A stretch of DNA of 11,731 nt from Prevotella sp. CAG:1092 (GCA_000436915.1 HF994073.1:1-11731), one strand, 5' to 3'. Counted from the stretch's first letter, positions 1 to 6,386 are shown. A program made the numbers and translations. Notes: generated by a model not told the origin, from the sequence alone.

Positions 1-588
1 TATACCATAGACCCTATGCGCCTTGCAGAACCAAAGAGCCAGTATCCTTGCAATGCTCCTGCACGCTTGCGTATTGGTCCTGACTGGCTCTCGTATGTCG
101 GCAACTGGATGACAGAATGGGAGCGCACGGGCAACACCAAATATCGCAACAAGATAATGGCTGGTATGAAGAGCATCGGCAGTCTGCCTGACGGTCTCTT
201 TACTGGCAATAAGGCTTTAGGTTTCGACCCCAAGACGGGCGTACTCTCTTATGATGGCACCCCTGGTCGTCGCAACACCAACCACTTGATGACTATCATG
301 GGTGGTTTTGAAACCATGATAGAGCTTGAGCCTATGCTTTGGGATGCTTCGTTCGATAAGGCTTGGCTTGCCCATGCTCGCGACTATAAGCGTAACGCCA
401 TGGAAATAAGCAAAAACCATTTCCCTGTGCGTCGTCTTGAGGCTTATGCTGCCAGCCGTTTGCATGATGCATCTCTTACCCATACAGCTTGGCACGACCT
501 CCTCTATGGTCGCGACGACTTCTCTACCAATAGCGCCGCCCTTTGGAGCCTTGATGCTATCTATATGCTCGAAGTATTAGATAAATAA
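1..588 (+). CDS. C-terminal part of an alpha/alpha-toroid polysaccharide-degrading enzyme, probably exo-rhamnogalacturonan-lyase-like (PL26-type); 5' end outside window
   Basis: The reading frame is open from base 1 (Y-T-I-D-P before the first Met at 16) to TAA at 586-588, so this is the last 195 or so residues of a larger protein. The visible part is helical and rich in Trp and Tyr, with segments such as RIGPDWLSYVGNWMTEWERT, a short YDG turn, then NTNHLMTIMGGFETMIELEP and a final helix SLDAIYMLEVLDK. This pattern of hairpin helices ending at the C-terminus resembles the C-terminal alpha/alpha toroid of PcRGLX-like exo-rhamnogalacturonan lyases, often annotated in Bacteroides as 'Tat pathway signal sequence domain protein'. 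That match is from memory. The pectin context (GH43 directly downstream, GH105 nearby) supports it, but another six-hairpin glycosidase is possible. The catalytic residues cannot be judged from this fragment. Only 37 bases separate it from the GH43 gene, so the two are probably co-transcribed. Confidence 0.55.
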   Translation, partial: YTIDPMRLAEPKSQYPCNAPARLRIGPDWLSYVGNWMTEWERTGNTKYRNKIMAGMKSIGSLPDGLFTGNKALGFDPKTGVLSYDGTPGRRNTNHLMTIMGGFETMIELEPMLWDASFDKAWLAHARDYKRNAMEISKNHFPVRRLEAYAASRLHDASLTHTAWHDLLYGRDDFSTNSAALWSLDAIYMLEVLDK

Positions 589-625
589 CAACAATTATCA
601 ATAAAACATTACTTACATTCAAATT

Positions 626-1699
626 ATGAAGAAAAAACAACTATTGTGTAGCCTGCTCTTTACATCTTTGGCATTATTCATTCCTGCAAACACCTTAGTT
701 GCAAAGAATGTGTGCGACACCATTGCATTGAAACATGATTCTCTGACAGTAGGCAACCCTATATTGCCCGGTTTTCATGCCGACCCTGAGATTCTGTACT
801 CCAACAAAACGGGCAAATACTACATCTATTCCACTACCGATGGTATACCAGGGTGGGGAGGATATAAATACTACGTATACTCTTCTGCCGACCTAAAGAC
901 ATGGAAGAACGAAGGTGTAGCCCTCGATGCCTCTACCGACCAAATCTCTTGGGCTAACGGCAATCTGTGGGCACCTGCAGCCGTAGAAGTGAAACAGAAG
1001 AATGGCAGCTATAAATACTATCTATATTTCAGCGCACGTCCTAACGACAATGGCAGAAAGCAGATGGGTGTAGCTGTTTCTGATTCTCCTACAGGTCCTT
1101 TCGTTGACCTTGGCAAACCGCTCTTGGCTAAGAATCATCCTGGTTGCCATGGTCAGCTCATCGATGTGGATGTCTTCATCGACCCTGTGAGCAACAAGCC
1201 TTACCTATATTGGGGCAACAGCTTCATGGCTGGTGCAGAGCTCGACCCAAGCATGACAAAGATTAAAGACGAGACCGTGACTGTGATGACTCCTAAGGGT
1301 GGCAGTCTGAAGGACTATGCTTATCGTGAGGCACCATACGTGTTCTATCGCAATGGACTCTACTATTTTATGTGGTCAGTAGACGACACAGGCGCAGCAA
1401 ACTATCATGTTGCCTATGGCACCTCTAAATCGCCACTCGGACCTATCGAGGTTGCCAAAGACCCTATCGTATTAATCCAAGACCCACAACACGAAATCTA
1501 TGGCACCGCCCACAACTCTGTTATCCAGATTCCTGGCTCCGACGATTGGTATATCGTCTACCATCGCATCAACAAAGACTACATCCATTTCCAGCCAGGT
1601 GTTCACCGCGAGGTATGCATCGACAAAATGGAGTTCAATGCCGATGGCACCATCAAGCGTGTAGTGCCTACTCACGCAGGCGTAGAGCTGAAGAAATAA
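626..1699 (+). CDS. Secreted glycoside hydrolase family 43 enzyme (arabinosidase/xylosidase/galactosidase type)
   Basis: This is a 357-aa GH43 five-bladed beta-propeller enzyme that probably removes arabinose-, xylose- or galactose-type side chains from plant glycans. Residues 1 to about 26 form a signal peptide (MKKK, then a hydrophobic stretch, then a cut near AKN), so it acts in the periplasm or at the cell surface. The inverting catalytic set is visible: base Asp53 in GFHADPEI, pKa-modulating Asp180 in LIDVDVFIDP followed by PYLYWG, and acid Glu235 in YREAPYVF. The late GTAHNSVI and WYIVYHR motifs are also typical of GH43. Length fits a single catalytic domain with no added carbohydrate-binding module. 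The start at 626 is the only one that gives a proper signal peptide; the leader is AT-rich without a Shine-Dalgarno sequence. It follows the upstream lyase-like gene by 37 bases and is closed by a strong terminator. The subfamily and exact substrate cannot be read from the sequence. Confidence 0.9.
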   Translation: MKKKQLLCSLLFTSLALFIPANTLVAKNVCDTIALKHDSLTVGNPILPGFHADPEILYSNKTGKYYIYSTTDGIPGWGGYKYYVYSSADLKTWKNEGVALDASTDQISWANGNLWAPAAVEVKQKNGSYKYYLYFSARPNDNGRKQMGVAVSDSPTGPFVDLGKPLLAKNHPGCHGQLIDVDVFIDPVSNKPYLYWGNSFMAGAELDPSMTKIKDETVTVMTPKGGSLKDYAYREAPYVFYRNGLYYFMWSVDDTGAANYHVAYGTSKSPLGPIEVAKDPIVLIQDPQHEIYGTAHNSVIQIPGSDDWYIVYHRINKDYIHFQPGVHREVCIDKMEFNADGTIKRVVPTHAGVELKK

Positions 1700-1743
1700 G
1701 AAAACGAGCCATACTTTTTAAAGTGGGCTAAGTATTTTATACT

Positions 1744-1783
1744 AAAAAAGCAGAATTCCGAACTCGGAATTCTGCTTTTTTCG
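1744..1783 (+). terminator. Perfect 18-bp intrinsic terminator hairpin after the GH43 gene
   Basis: AAAAAAGCAGAATTCCGA at 1744-1761 is perfectly complementary to 1764-1781, ending in a run of six T. The arms begin with A6 and end with T6, so it could terminate transcription in both directions. It lies 45 bases after the GH43 stop. Two smaller inverted repeats precede it, AGCC..ACTTT/AAAGT..GGCT at 1707-1729 and AGTAT/ATACT at 1731-1743. Confidence 0.9.
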
Positions 1784-1791
1784 TTTATATA

Positions 1792-1822
1792 TTGTTCTTT
1801 TCACTAAAATCGTTTATCTTTG
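1792..1822 (+). promoter_or_regulatory. Bacteroidetes-type promoter for the lipoprotein/LysM operon
   Basis: A -33 element TTG (1792-1794) and a -7 element TATCTTTG (1815-1822), 20 bases apart, match the Bacteroidetes sigma-70-type consensus. It lies just after the GH43 terminator. Transcription would start near 1829, giving a leader of about 40 bases before the ATG at 1871. Confidence 0.75.
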
Positions 1823-1870
1823 CCATGAGTATTATATAATCTGATAAAGAATAACTAAAAAAATATTGAT

Positions 1871-2731
1871 ATGAAAAGACTTTTCTATTCGCTATTGCTT
1901 TCTACGGCAGTATTATCTATCACATCGTGTGGTGAAAAAACAGACAAAAGTAATTCTGAGGCTGACTCTTTGCGCAATGTTATTGGTGCAAATATGGCTG
2001 AGATAGACGAGATGAACCTCTTCCTTGATGCTGTAAACACAAGCATGGATAGCGTGGTAAATATGGAAGGCGGAATACTCCGCACTTCAGGCGAGAGCCC
2101 TATGTCTAAAAAAGAGCAGATAAAACAAAATCTTGAAGCCTACAAGATGATGTTGGAGCGTCAGCGTGAGCGTATCTCAATATTGGAGGCAAAACTGAAA
2201 GATGGAGATGCTAAATCTAAGAAGATGTTGCATACCATACAGGCTTTAAAGAAACAGATAGAAGAGAAAGATAAAACAATTGTTGAACTTACCGAAGAAC
2301 TGGAGAAACGCAAGTTTGATATTGTTACTCTTAAGTCGCACGTTGATAAATTGAATACTAATGTTGCTCAGCTTAAAGAAGAAAAGGCAGAACAAGAGAA
2401 AGCCCTTGAAGCTCAGAGCAATATGCTAAATGAAGCTTATGTAGTTATAGGCTCAAAGAAAGAACTTAAGGCGGCTGGCCTTATGACAGGTGGCTCTTTG
2501 TTTAAGAAGAGTAAGCTTAATATGAGTAAGGTTAATGCGTCGGCATTCAAGAAGATTGATATTCGAAATGTCAAATCGTTTAAGATACCTGCCAATAGAT
2601 ATGAAATATTGTCGCAGATGCCTTCTGGTTCATATAAGGTTTCTAAAAATGACGATGGAACAAGCACATTAACTATTACTGATGCTACTCGCTTTTGGAG
2701 TGTAACTAATTATCTCGTAATTAAATATTAA
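1871..2731 (+). CDS. Coiled-coil lipoprotein, Cbp1-like (collagen-binding adhesin family candidate)
   Basis: The 286-aa product starts with a lipoprotein signal (MKRLFYSLLLSTAVLSITSC), with Cys20 as the predicted lipidated residue, so it is anchored in the cell envelope. Residues about 80-190 are a long charged coiled coil (heptad-like runs such as ERQRERISILEAKLK and EEKDKTIVELTEELEKRK). A compact C-terminal domain follows, with AYVVIGSKKELKAAG at about 189-203, KIDIRNVKSFKIP, and a final PSGSY...ITDATRFWSVTNYLVIKY. From memory this order (lipobox, coiled coil, 'GSKKELK', 'ITD..FWSV..YLVI') resembles the Cbp1 collagen-binding glycoprotein family described in Bacteroides fragilis, though collagen binding here is inference. 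The residues after Cys20 (GEKTD) do not form a clear surface-export signal. The gene ends 5 bases before the LysM gene, so they form an operon. There is no Shine-Dalgarno sequence, as is usual in this phylum. Confidence 0.8.
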   Translation: MKRLFYSLLLSTAVLSITSCGEKTDKSNSEADSLRNVIGANMAEIDEMNLFLDAVNTSMDSVVNMEGGILRTSGESPMSKKEQIKQNLEAYKMMLERQRERISILEAKLKDGDAKSKKMLHTIQALKKQIEEKDKTIVELTEELEKRKFDIVTLKSHVDKLNTNVAQLKEEKAEQEKALEAQSNMLNEAYVVIGSKKELKAAGLMTGGSLFKKSKLNMSKVNASAFKKIDIRNVKSFKIPANRYEILSQMPSGSYKVSKNDDGTSTLTITDATRFWSVTNYLVIKY

Positions 2732-2736
2732 TTATT

Positions 2737-4356
2737 ATGCGACTTCGTTTAGTCTCTTTTATCGCAGCATTGCTATGCTGTATGTCTCTGTATGCGCAGA
2801 GATGTGAGCATGTGGTGCAACGTGGAGAAGACTTTAGTTCTATAGCTCAAAAATATGGTATAACGGTAGATGAGCTTAAGGCATCCAACCCTTCAAGTTC
2901 ATTATGCTATGTAGGTAGAAAACTGCTTATACCAAATCCTGGTCAGGTGGTAGAAAGAAAACCTGCCAAGGTTGAACCTTTTGACTATGGACTTATTTCT
3001 TCTCTTGGCGACTCGGTATTGACAAAGACTACCACTACCACGTATCATGTAGGAGAGGCTTTGTGGAAACAGAAGAAATATGCGCAGGCGATGGTTTACC
3101 TTTCTTCTGCTGCATATGGTGGCGATGCACGTGCCTATTATCCTCTTGGCGACTGCTATAGCCAGTCTTCATCAGAAAATCCTGATGAAGAGACTGCTGC
3201 TACATGGTATTTGAAGGCTGTAGAGTGTATGAAAGAAAAGACCGATGTGGGTTATTATATGCCTTGTCTTCGCTTGTCAAAATGCTATCTAACAGGAAAA
3301 GGAATGACGAAGAATGTAAAACAGGCACGCCATTTCTATAATGAGTATAAAAGATATGCTGAGTCGTCGAATGGCGCAGAAGCAAAGCAATTGCAGCATG
3401 ATATCGCTGCCGAAGAGGCTGCTATAGCAAAGGCTGAAAATGAAAAACGTATTGCTATTGCTAAAGCTGAGAAAGCTAAGCGTGAGTCAGAACAGAAGCG
3501 ACGTAGACAAGAGGCTTTAGCTAAGGCAAACAAACAGAGGGTTGTGGCTTCGAACAATGTTGCTAACGCAAGCAATAGAACTGTTGCTAATAACACTTCT
3601 GTGAGCCATTCTGCAAATAACAATAATGCTCAATCTGTATCAACAACGCGTAATAATGTTCAAAACCGTCGACAGGTTAATACGCAGGCAAGTGCATCGA
3701 ATGGTGTACAAAAATGGCGTGAAGAACTGGGAATGGGTTGCTTTGTTATCGTGACTAAATATCCAAATGGTAATATCTCGCGCGTTAGATATCGTATATG
3801 TCCTAATTGCAATGGCGGACAAAGGTGCGCAGGATGTTATGGTACCGGACGTTGCGGAATATGCAACGGACAGGGTGGTATCGTGACTTCAGGCTATGGC
3901 AGATATATTCCTTGTGGTCTTTGTGGTTCTTCGGGCGTTTGTTCGCTATGTAGAGGCTCTGGTCGTTGCGTATGTACTGCTGCTTCTGAATATCCCGGCT
4001 ATGTTATTGGTAGCACATCTGCTATTACTCCTGATGGCACAACAATAAGAAATACAGCAGGATATAATGGACGTGACGATAAGTTTGTAATCACACCTCC
4101 AGGTGGTACTTCTTATACTTTTGATGATGAACGTTCTACTGGTAGTAGTTCGTCTCGTCGTAGCTCGTCGGGTTCTTGTAGCAAATGCCATGGTACAAAA
4201 TACGATCCTCAGGCTATGCAATATGCTGCTGCATCTACCTCAGGCGTTCGTCCACCATATCATAGTAAATTAGGCGATCATTGTCCATACTGTACCTCAC
4301 GAGCTGATCATTATCATTATCCATGTAGTGGCTGTATGGGCACAGGCCACAATTAA
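2737..4356 (+). CDS. Exported LysM protein with Sel1/TPR-like helices and DnaJ-type CxxCxGxG zinc-binding repeats
   Basis: The 539-aa product has several parts. Residues 1-20 are a signal peptide ending in LYA|Q. Residues 24-67 are a LysM domain (HVVQRGEDFSSIAQKYGITV...VGRKLLIPNP), suggesting binding to peptidoglycan or another GlcNAc-containing glycan. Residues about 103-207 are Sel1/TPR-like helices (GEALWKQKKYAQAMVYLSSAA, DARAYYPLGDCY). Residues about 215-265 are a basic Ala/Lys/Glu coiled coil, and about 270-322 an Asn/Ser-rich linker. Cys pairs then follow: C355/358, 364/367, 373/376, 393/396, 402/405, 411/413, 481/484, 516/519 and 530/533. Several read CxxCxGxG (CAGCYGTG, CGICNGQG, CSLCRGSG, CSGCMGTG), as in the zinc-binding region of DnaJ. 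There is no J domain. It is co-transcribed with the lipoprotein gene (5-base gap). The function is unknown; an envelope scaffold or folding role is only a guess. Confidence 0.8.
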   Translation: MRLRLVSFIAALLCCMSLYAQRCEHVVQRGEDFSSIAQKYGITVDELKASNPSSSLCYVGRKLLIPNPGQVVERKPAKVEPFDYGLISSLGDSVLTKTTTTTYHVGEALWKQKKYAQAMVYLSSAAYGGDARAYYPLGDCYSQSSSENPDEETAATWYLKAVECMKEKTDVGYYMPCLRLSKCYLTGKGMTKNVKQARHFYNEYKRYAESSNGAEAKQLQHDIAAEEAAIAKAENEKRIAIAKAEKAKRESEQKRRRQEALAKANKQRVVASNNVANASNRTVANNTSVSHSANNNNAQSVSTTRNNVQNRRQVNTQASASNGVQKWREELGMGCFVIVTKYPNGNISRVRYRICPNCNGGQRCAGCYGTGRCGICNGQGGIVTSGYGRYIPCGLCGSSGVCSLCRGSGRCVCTAASEYPGYVIGSTSAITPDGTTIRNTAGYNGRDDKFVITPPGGTSYTFDDERSTGSSSSRRSSSGSCSKCHGTKYDPQAMQYAAASTSGVRPPYHSKLGDHCPYCTSRADHYHYPCSGCMGTGHN

Positions 4357-4384
4357 TATTGTTAATGTAATTCTATCTCCTGTA

Positions 4385-4439
4385 ACCGCATACATATTCT
4401 TCGTAATATTGATGAGTATGTATGCGGTGATGTTTTTTT
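4385..4439 (+). terminator. Intrinsic terminator of the lipoprotein/LysM operon
   Basis: ACCGCATACATATT (4385-4398) pairs with 4415-4428 (one G-U pair) around a 16-base loop, followed shortly by seven T (4433-4439). It lies 28 bases after the LysM gene stop. Confidence 0.85.
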
Positions 4440-4447
4440 ACAAAACA

Positions 4448-4479
4448 TTTGCTAATGGAGAATAAATATAGTATCTTTG
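4448..4479 (+). promoter_or_regulatory. Near-consensus Bacteroidetes promoter with no conventional gene downstream
   Basis: TTTG (4448-4451), a 20-base spacer and TATCTTTG (4472-4479) make one of the best promoter matches in the window. It faces into the stretch 4486-4874, which has no normal coding gene on the plus strand, and it lies just after the previous operon's terminator, so it is unlikely to serve that operon. It implies a transcript starting near 4486. Confidence 0.7.
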
Positions 4480-4483
4480 CATC

Positions 4484-4536
4484 ATGATAACGTGATAAGC
4501 TGTTTTATGATGCTTAAATGCGTAAAATGTTATCAT
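4484..4536 (+). other. Inverted repeat at the predicted 5' end of the candidate RNA
   Basis: ATGATAAC (4484-4491) pairs with GTTATCAT (4529-4536). Inside it TAAGC (4496-4500) pairs with GCTTA (4512-4516). A competing pair is GCATCAT (4479-4485) with ATGATGC (4507-4513). The start codon of the small ORF at 4518 lies inside this structure and its codons 4-7 overlap the 3' arm, so folding could limit its translation. Confidence 0.4.
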
Positions 4537-4574
4537 TTATGTATGCTTTGCTATTGCGCCTGTTGCTCGTGTAA
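4518..4574 (+). CDS. Possible 18-aa hydrophobic small ORF
   Basis: ATG at 4518 opens an 18-codon frame ending at TAA 4572-4574: MRKMLSFMYALLLRLLLV. It begins about 32 bases after the predicted transcription start. The peptide has a basic N-terminus and a Leu-rich stretch, like a tiny membrane peptide or type I toxin, but it is so short that chance is a serious alternative. No clear ribosome-binding sequence is seen, which is not informative in this phylum. Confidence 0.18.
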   Translation: MRKMLSFMYALLLRLLLV

Positions 4575-4658
4575 GTAGGCTAACTGTTTGTATAATAGAT
4601 TGCTAACTGAGAAATATAGCTATACTCTAATTAGTAGCTGTTATTATATTTGAATAAG

Positions 4659-4746
4659 TTTGGTAGCAAGCAAAGCAAGATTTGAAAGTAAGCAAAAAAA
4701 CGTTTGCTAGTAAGCATAGCAAAATTTGATAGTAAGCATAGATTCA
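4659..4746. repeat. Four contiguous 22-nt tandem repeats
   Basis: Units at 4659-4680, 4681-4702, 4703-4724 and 4725-4746 are exactly 22 bases each with no spacers. The invariant positions are TTTG-N2-AG-N-AAGCA-N-A. The third unit is itself an inverted repeat, TTTGCTA / TAGCAAA around GTAAGCA. Spacing of about two helical turns would put bound proteins on one face of the DNA. The array is non-coding and is not a CRISPR. Confidence 0.8.
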
Positions 4747-4788
4747 ATTTAACAGGCTTCGTAATCGAAGAAAGTAAGGTAAAATATC

Positions 4789-4804
4789 GATACTAATTAG
4801 TATC
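4789..4804. repeat. Perfect 16-bp palindrome, sharing CTAATTAGTA with a copy at 4627-4636
   Basis: GATACTAATTAGTATC is a perfect palindrome. Its core CTAATTAGTA also occurs at 4627-4636, on the other side of the 22-nt repeats, within an imperfect dyad with outer arms AGCTA (4618-4622) and TAGCT (4635-4639). It could be an operator-like protein site, but no regulator is seen. Confidence 0.5.
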
Positions 4805-4811
4805 AGAATAA

Positions 4812-4849
4812 AGGGCTGAACTCCTGCAAACAGCAAGGAATTCAGCCCT
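4812..4849 (-). terminator. Terminator hairpin downstream of the GH105 gene
   Basis: Arms 4812-4825 and 4836-4849 pair over 14 bp with one C-A mismatch and a 10-base loop. Read on the minus strand it follows the GH105 stop by about 25 bases and ends in CCCTTTATTCT, a moderate T-rich tail. It may also stop transcription arriving from the 4448-4479 promoter on the plus strand. Confidence 0.65.
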
Positions 4850-4874
4850 AATATTTTCTTAAGTAATAAATATC

Positions 4875-6218
4875 CTAAAACCTTATTTCTCCATCGTAGT
4901 TGAAGATAGGCTCGTTGGTGTTTACTTCCTCAGGATAGAATTGTACGGCACTATCGTTCATTTTAGGATGCTGACGGTCGAGGAGGCGGAGCATCTCGGC
5001 ACCAGCCCAAATGGCAGGACCATAGCCGTGGGCAGCAGCTGTGCTCACAGGACGATACATATAGAAAGCAGGGTCGAAGCCCATACCTGTGCCTACGCAA
5101 GTGTTCATGAATCGACCTTGGGCATCGATAGATGCTTCTACGGCATGCCATGCAAGCTGAACGGCTGGACCATAGGCAAGGGCGGAAATCCAACCTTGGT
5201 TGATGGCGTGAGCTATACAATAAGTATAGATTGCTGTGCAGCTGCTCTCTTCGTAAGAGTCGTTGCGGTCGAGGAGCTGATGCCAAAATCCATCTTTGCC
5301 CTGCAAAGCCACGAGACCCTCTATATGTTGGCGCAGAAGGTCGAGGATGGCGCCACGTTGTGGATGATTTTCAGGCAAAACGTCGAGCACTTCGCACATG
5401 GTGAGGATAGCCCAACCGTTGGCTCTTCCCCAATGGAAAGCAGGGTGAGGGTTCATGGCTTCTACCCATCCGTGGCGGAAGAGTTTCTTTTCTTTCACCC
5501 ACATCTTATCCTTAAAAAGCATTATTTGCTTTGCTGCTTTGTCGAAATATTTGCTGTCGTTGGTATAAGCGCCCATGTAGGCTATAGCAGGAATTGCCAT
5601 AAACATGTCGTCGAGCCAAACAGTATTCTTGTGAGGACGCTTGCGGGCAAAGGTGCCATCAGCCAAACGAAACTCCTTGGTCATGATATACTGCGAATAG
5701 TTTTCTATTACTGGAGCGGTATTGATGACCTGAGTGGAGCGAGTCTTAGGGTTCTTTCTTGCGTCGAGCTCTGCTTTTATCATGGCTGCACAGATGGCGC
5801 CAGCATCATCAAGGGCATGAGGATCTACAACCTTGCGTATGGCTCTGTCGAGAGTTTTGCCTTTCTTAAGGTCTTTCATGGCTCCAGGAAAGGCATCGGC
5901 AATAGCCTTGAAGTTTTGCTCTACGTAGGCAGCATATTTTCTGTCGCCCGAAGCCTTGGCAGCATCGAGGCATGCGCTGTAGGTTACTCCCCATTCATAG
6001 CTCGTTGTGCGAAATTGCTTTGGGTTTGCCAATATGTAGTTCATCACTCTGTCGATGGCAGCCTTCACCTCCTGTTTTGTCGACACTCCGTAGCCATGCT
6101 TATAGTCGGGCTTGAGGAGGTGGAGTGGGGTGTTTGAATCGTTGATAGTTGTGTTGTCTTGAGCAAAAGCCATGGCAGGTATAAGCAAGCTGGCTAATGC
6201 AATAGTTTTGATATTCAT
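4875..6218 (-). CDS. Secreted glycoside hydrolase family 105 unsaturated rhamnogalacturonyl hydrolase
   Basis: This 447-aa enzyme belongs to the YteR/YesR-type GH105 family. It removes the unsaturated galacturonic acid left at the non-reducing end of rhamnogalacturonan fragments after lyase cleavage, by hydrating the double bond. Residues 1-20 are a signal peptide (MNIKTIALASLLIPAMAFAQ), so it acts outside the cytoplasm. The (alpha/alpha)6 toroid shows YEWGVTYSACLDA at about 74-86, HALDDAGAICAAMI at 134-147, and the key WLDDMFMAIPAIAYMG at 201-216, where Asp203/204 matches the catalytic Asp region of the family. HGWVEAMN at 249-256 and HWGRANGWA at 262-270 line the active site. Its length is somewhat greater than the bare YteR domain. 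It has its own minus-strand promoter and terminator and stands alone, transcribed against the plus-strand neighbours. Together with the upstream lyase-like and GH43 genes it suggests pectin use. A related GH88-like specificity cannot be excluded. Confidence 0.88.
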   Translation of the reverse strand: MNIKTIALASLLIPAMAFAQDNTTINDSNTPLHLLKPDYKHGYGVSTKQEVKAAIDRVMNYILANPKQFRTTSYEWGVTYSACLDAAKASGDRKYAAYVEQNFKAIADAFPGAMKDLKKGKTLDRAIRKVVDPHALDDAGAICAAMIKAELDARKNPKTRSTQVINTAPVIENYSQYIMTKEFRLADGTFARKRPHKNTVWLDDMFMAIPAIAYMGAYTNDSKYFDKAAKQIMLFKDKMWVKEKKLFRHGWVEAMNPHPAFHWGRANGWAILTMCEVLDVLPENHPQRGAILDLLRQHIEGLVALQGKDGFWHQLLDRNDSYEESSCTAIYTYCIAHAINQGWISALAYGPAVQLAWHAVEASIDAQGRFMNTCVGTGMGFDPAFYMYRPVSTAAAHGYGPAIWAGAEMLRLLDRQHPKMNDSAVQFYPEEVNTNEPIFNYDGEIRF

Positions 6219-6266
6219 GATGAATAGTGGTTTTAGTAGTTATACAATGTTTTTAGTTTACGTGTG

Positions 6267-6297
6267 CAAAAATACTAATTAATAGGTAATTGGCAAA
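6267..6297 (-). promoter_or_regulatory. Promoter of the GH105 gene
   Basis: On the minus strand TTTG (6294-6297) and TATTTTTG (6267-6274) are 19 bases apart and match the Bacteroidetes consensus. The start of transcription would be near 6260, about 40 bases before the ATG at 6218. Confidence 0.7.
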
Positions 6298-6371
6298 GCC
6301 TTTGGTGTAATCATATCATTAAATTATTATAAATACCTCTTGAAAGACTTCTTTTTTTGAAAGTAAATTAT

Positions 6372-6386
6372 TAATTTTGCGCAAAA
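6372..6386 (+). promoter_or_regulatory. Possible -7 element upstream of ffh, overlapping a 12-bp palindrome
   Basis: TAATTTTG (6372-6379) fits the -7 consensus and lies 63 bases before the ffh start. No well-spaced -33 element is present: TTTG at 6356-6359 is only 12 bases away. The palindrome TTTTGCGCAAAA (6375-6386) overlaps the box and could be an operator. Confidence 0.4.

Larger units (their letters stand above)
4486..4850 (+). ncRNA. Candidate non-coding or leader-type RNA across the 518-base gap between genes
   Basis: This stretch is downstream of a strong promoter and contains no normal gene. In order it holds a 5' hairpin (4484-4536), an 18-codon ORF (4518-4574), two GCTAACTG repeats 23 bases apart (4579 and 4602), four 22-nt tandem repeats (4659-4746), a 16-bp palindrome (4789-4804) and a hairpin at 4812-4849 that could end the transcript, although its plus-strand tail (AATATTTTCTT) is a weak T tract. 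The 3' end is therefore uncertain. A transcript that read on would be antisense to the GH105 gene. I recognise no known RNA family. Confidence 0.3.

Noticed and set aside
1546..1731. Small open frame overlapping the end of the GH43 gene
   Set aside because: It is in a different frame over conserved GH43 sequence, with no start context or domain.
4659..4746. CRISPR array
   Set aside because: The 22-nt units abut with no spacers and no cas genes are present.
4941..6137. Long plus-strand open frame (398 codons) opposite the GH105 gene
   Set aside because: Its translation has no recognisable domain, signal or sensible composition, while the minus strand encodes a clear GH105 enzyme with signal peptide, promoter and terminator. 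It is an antisense by-product of codon bias.
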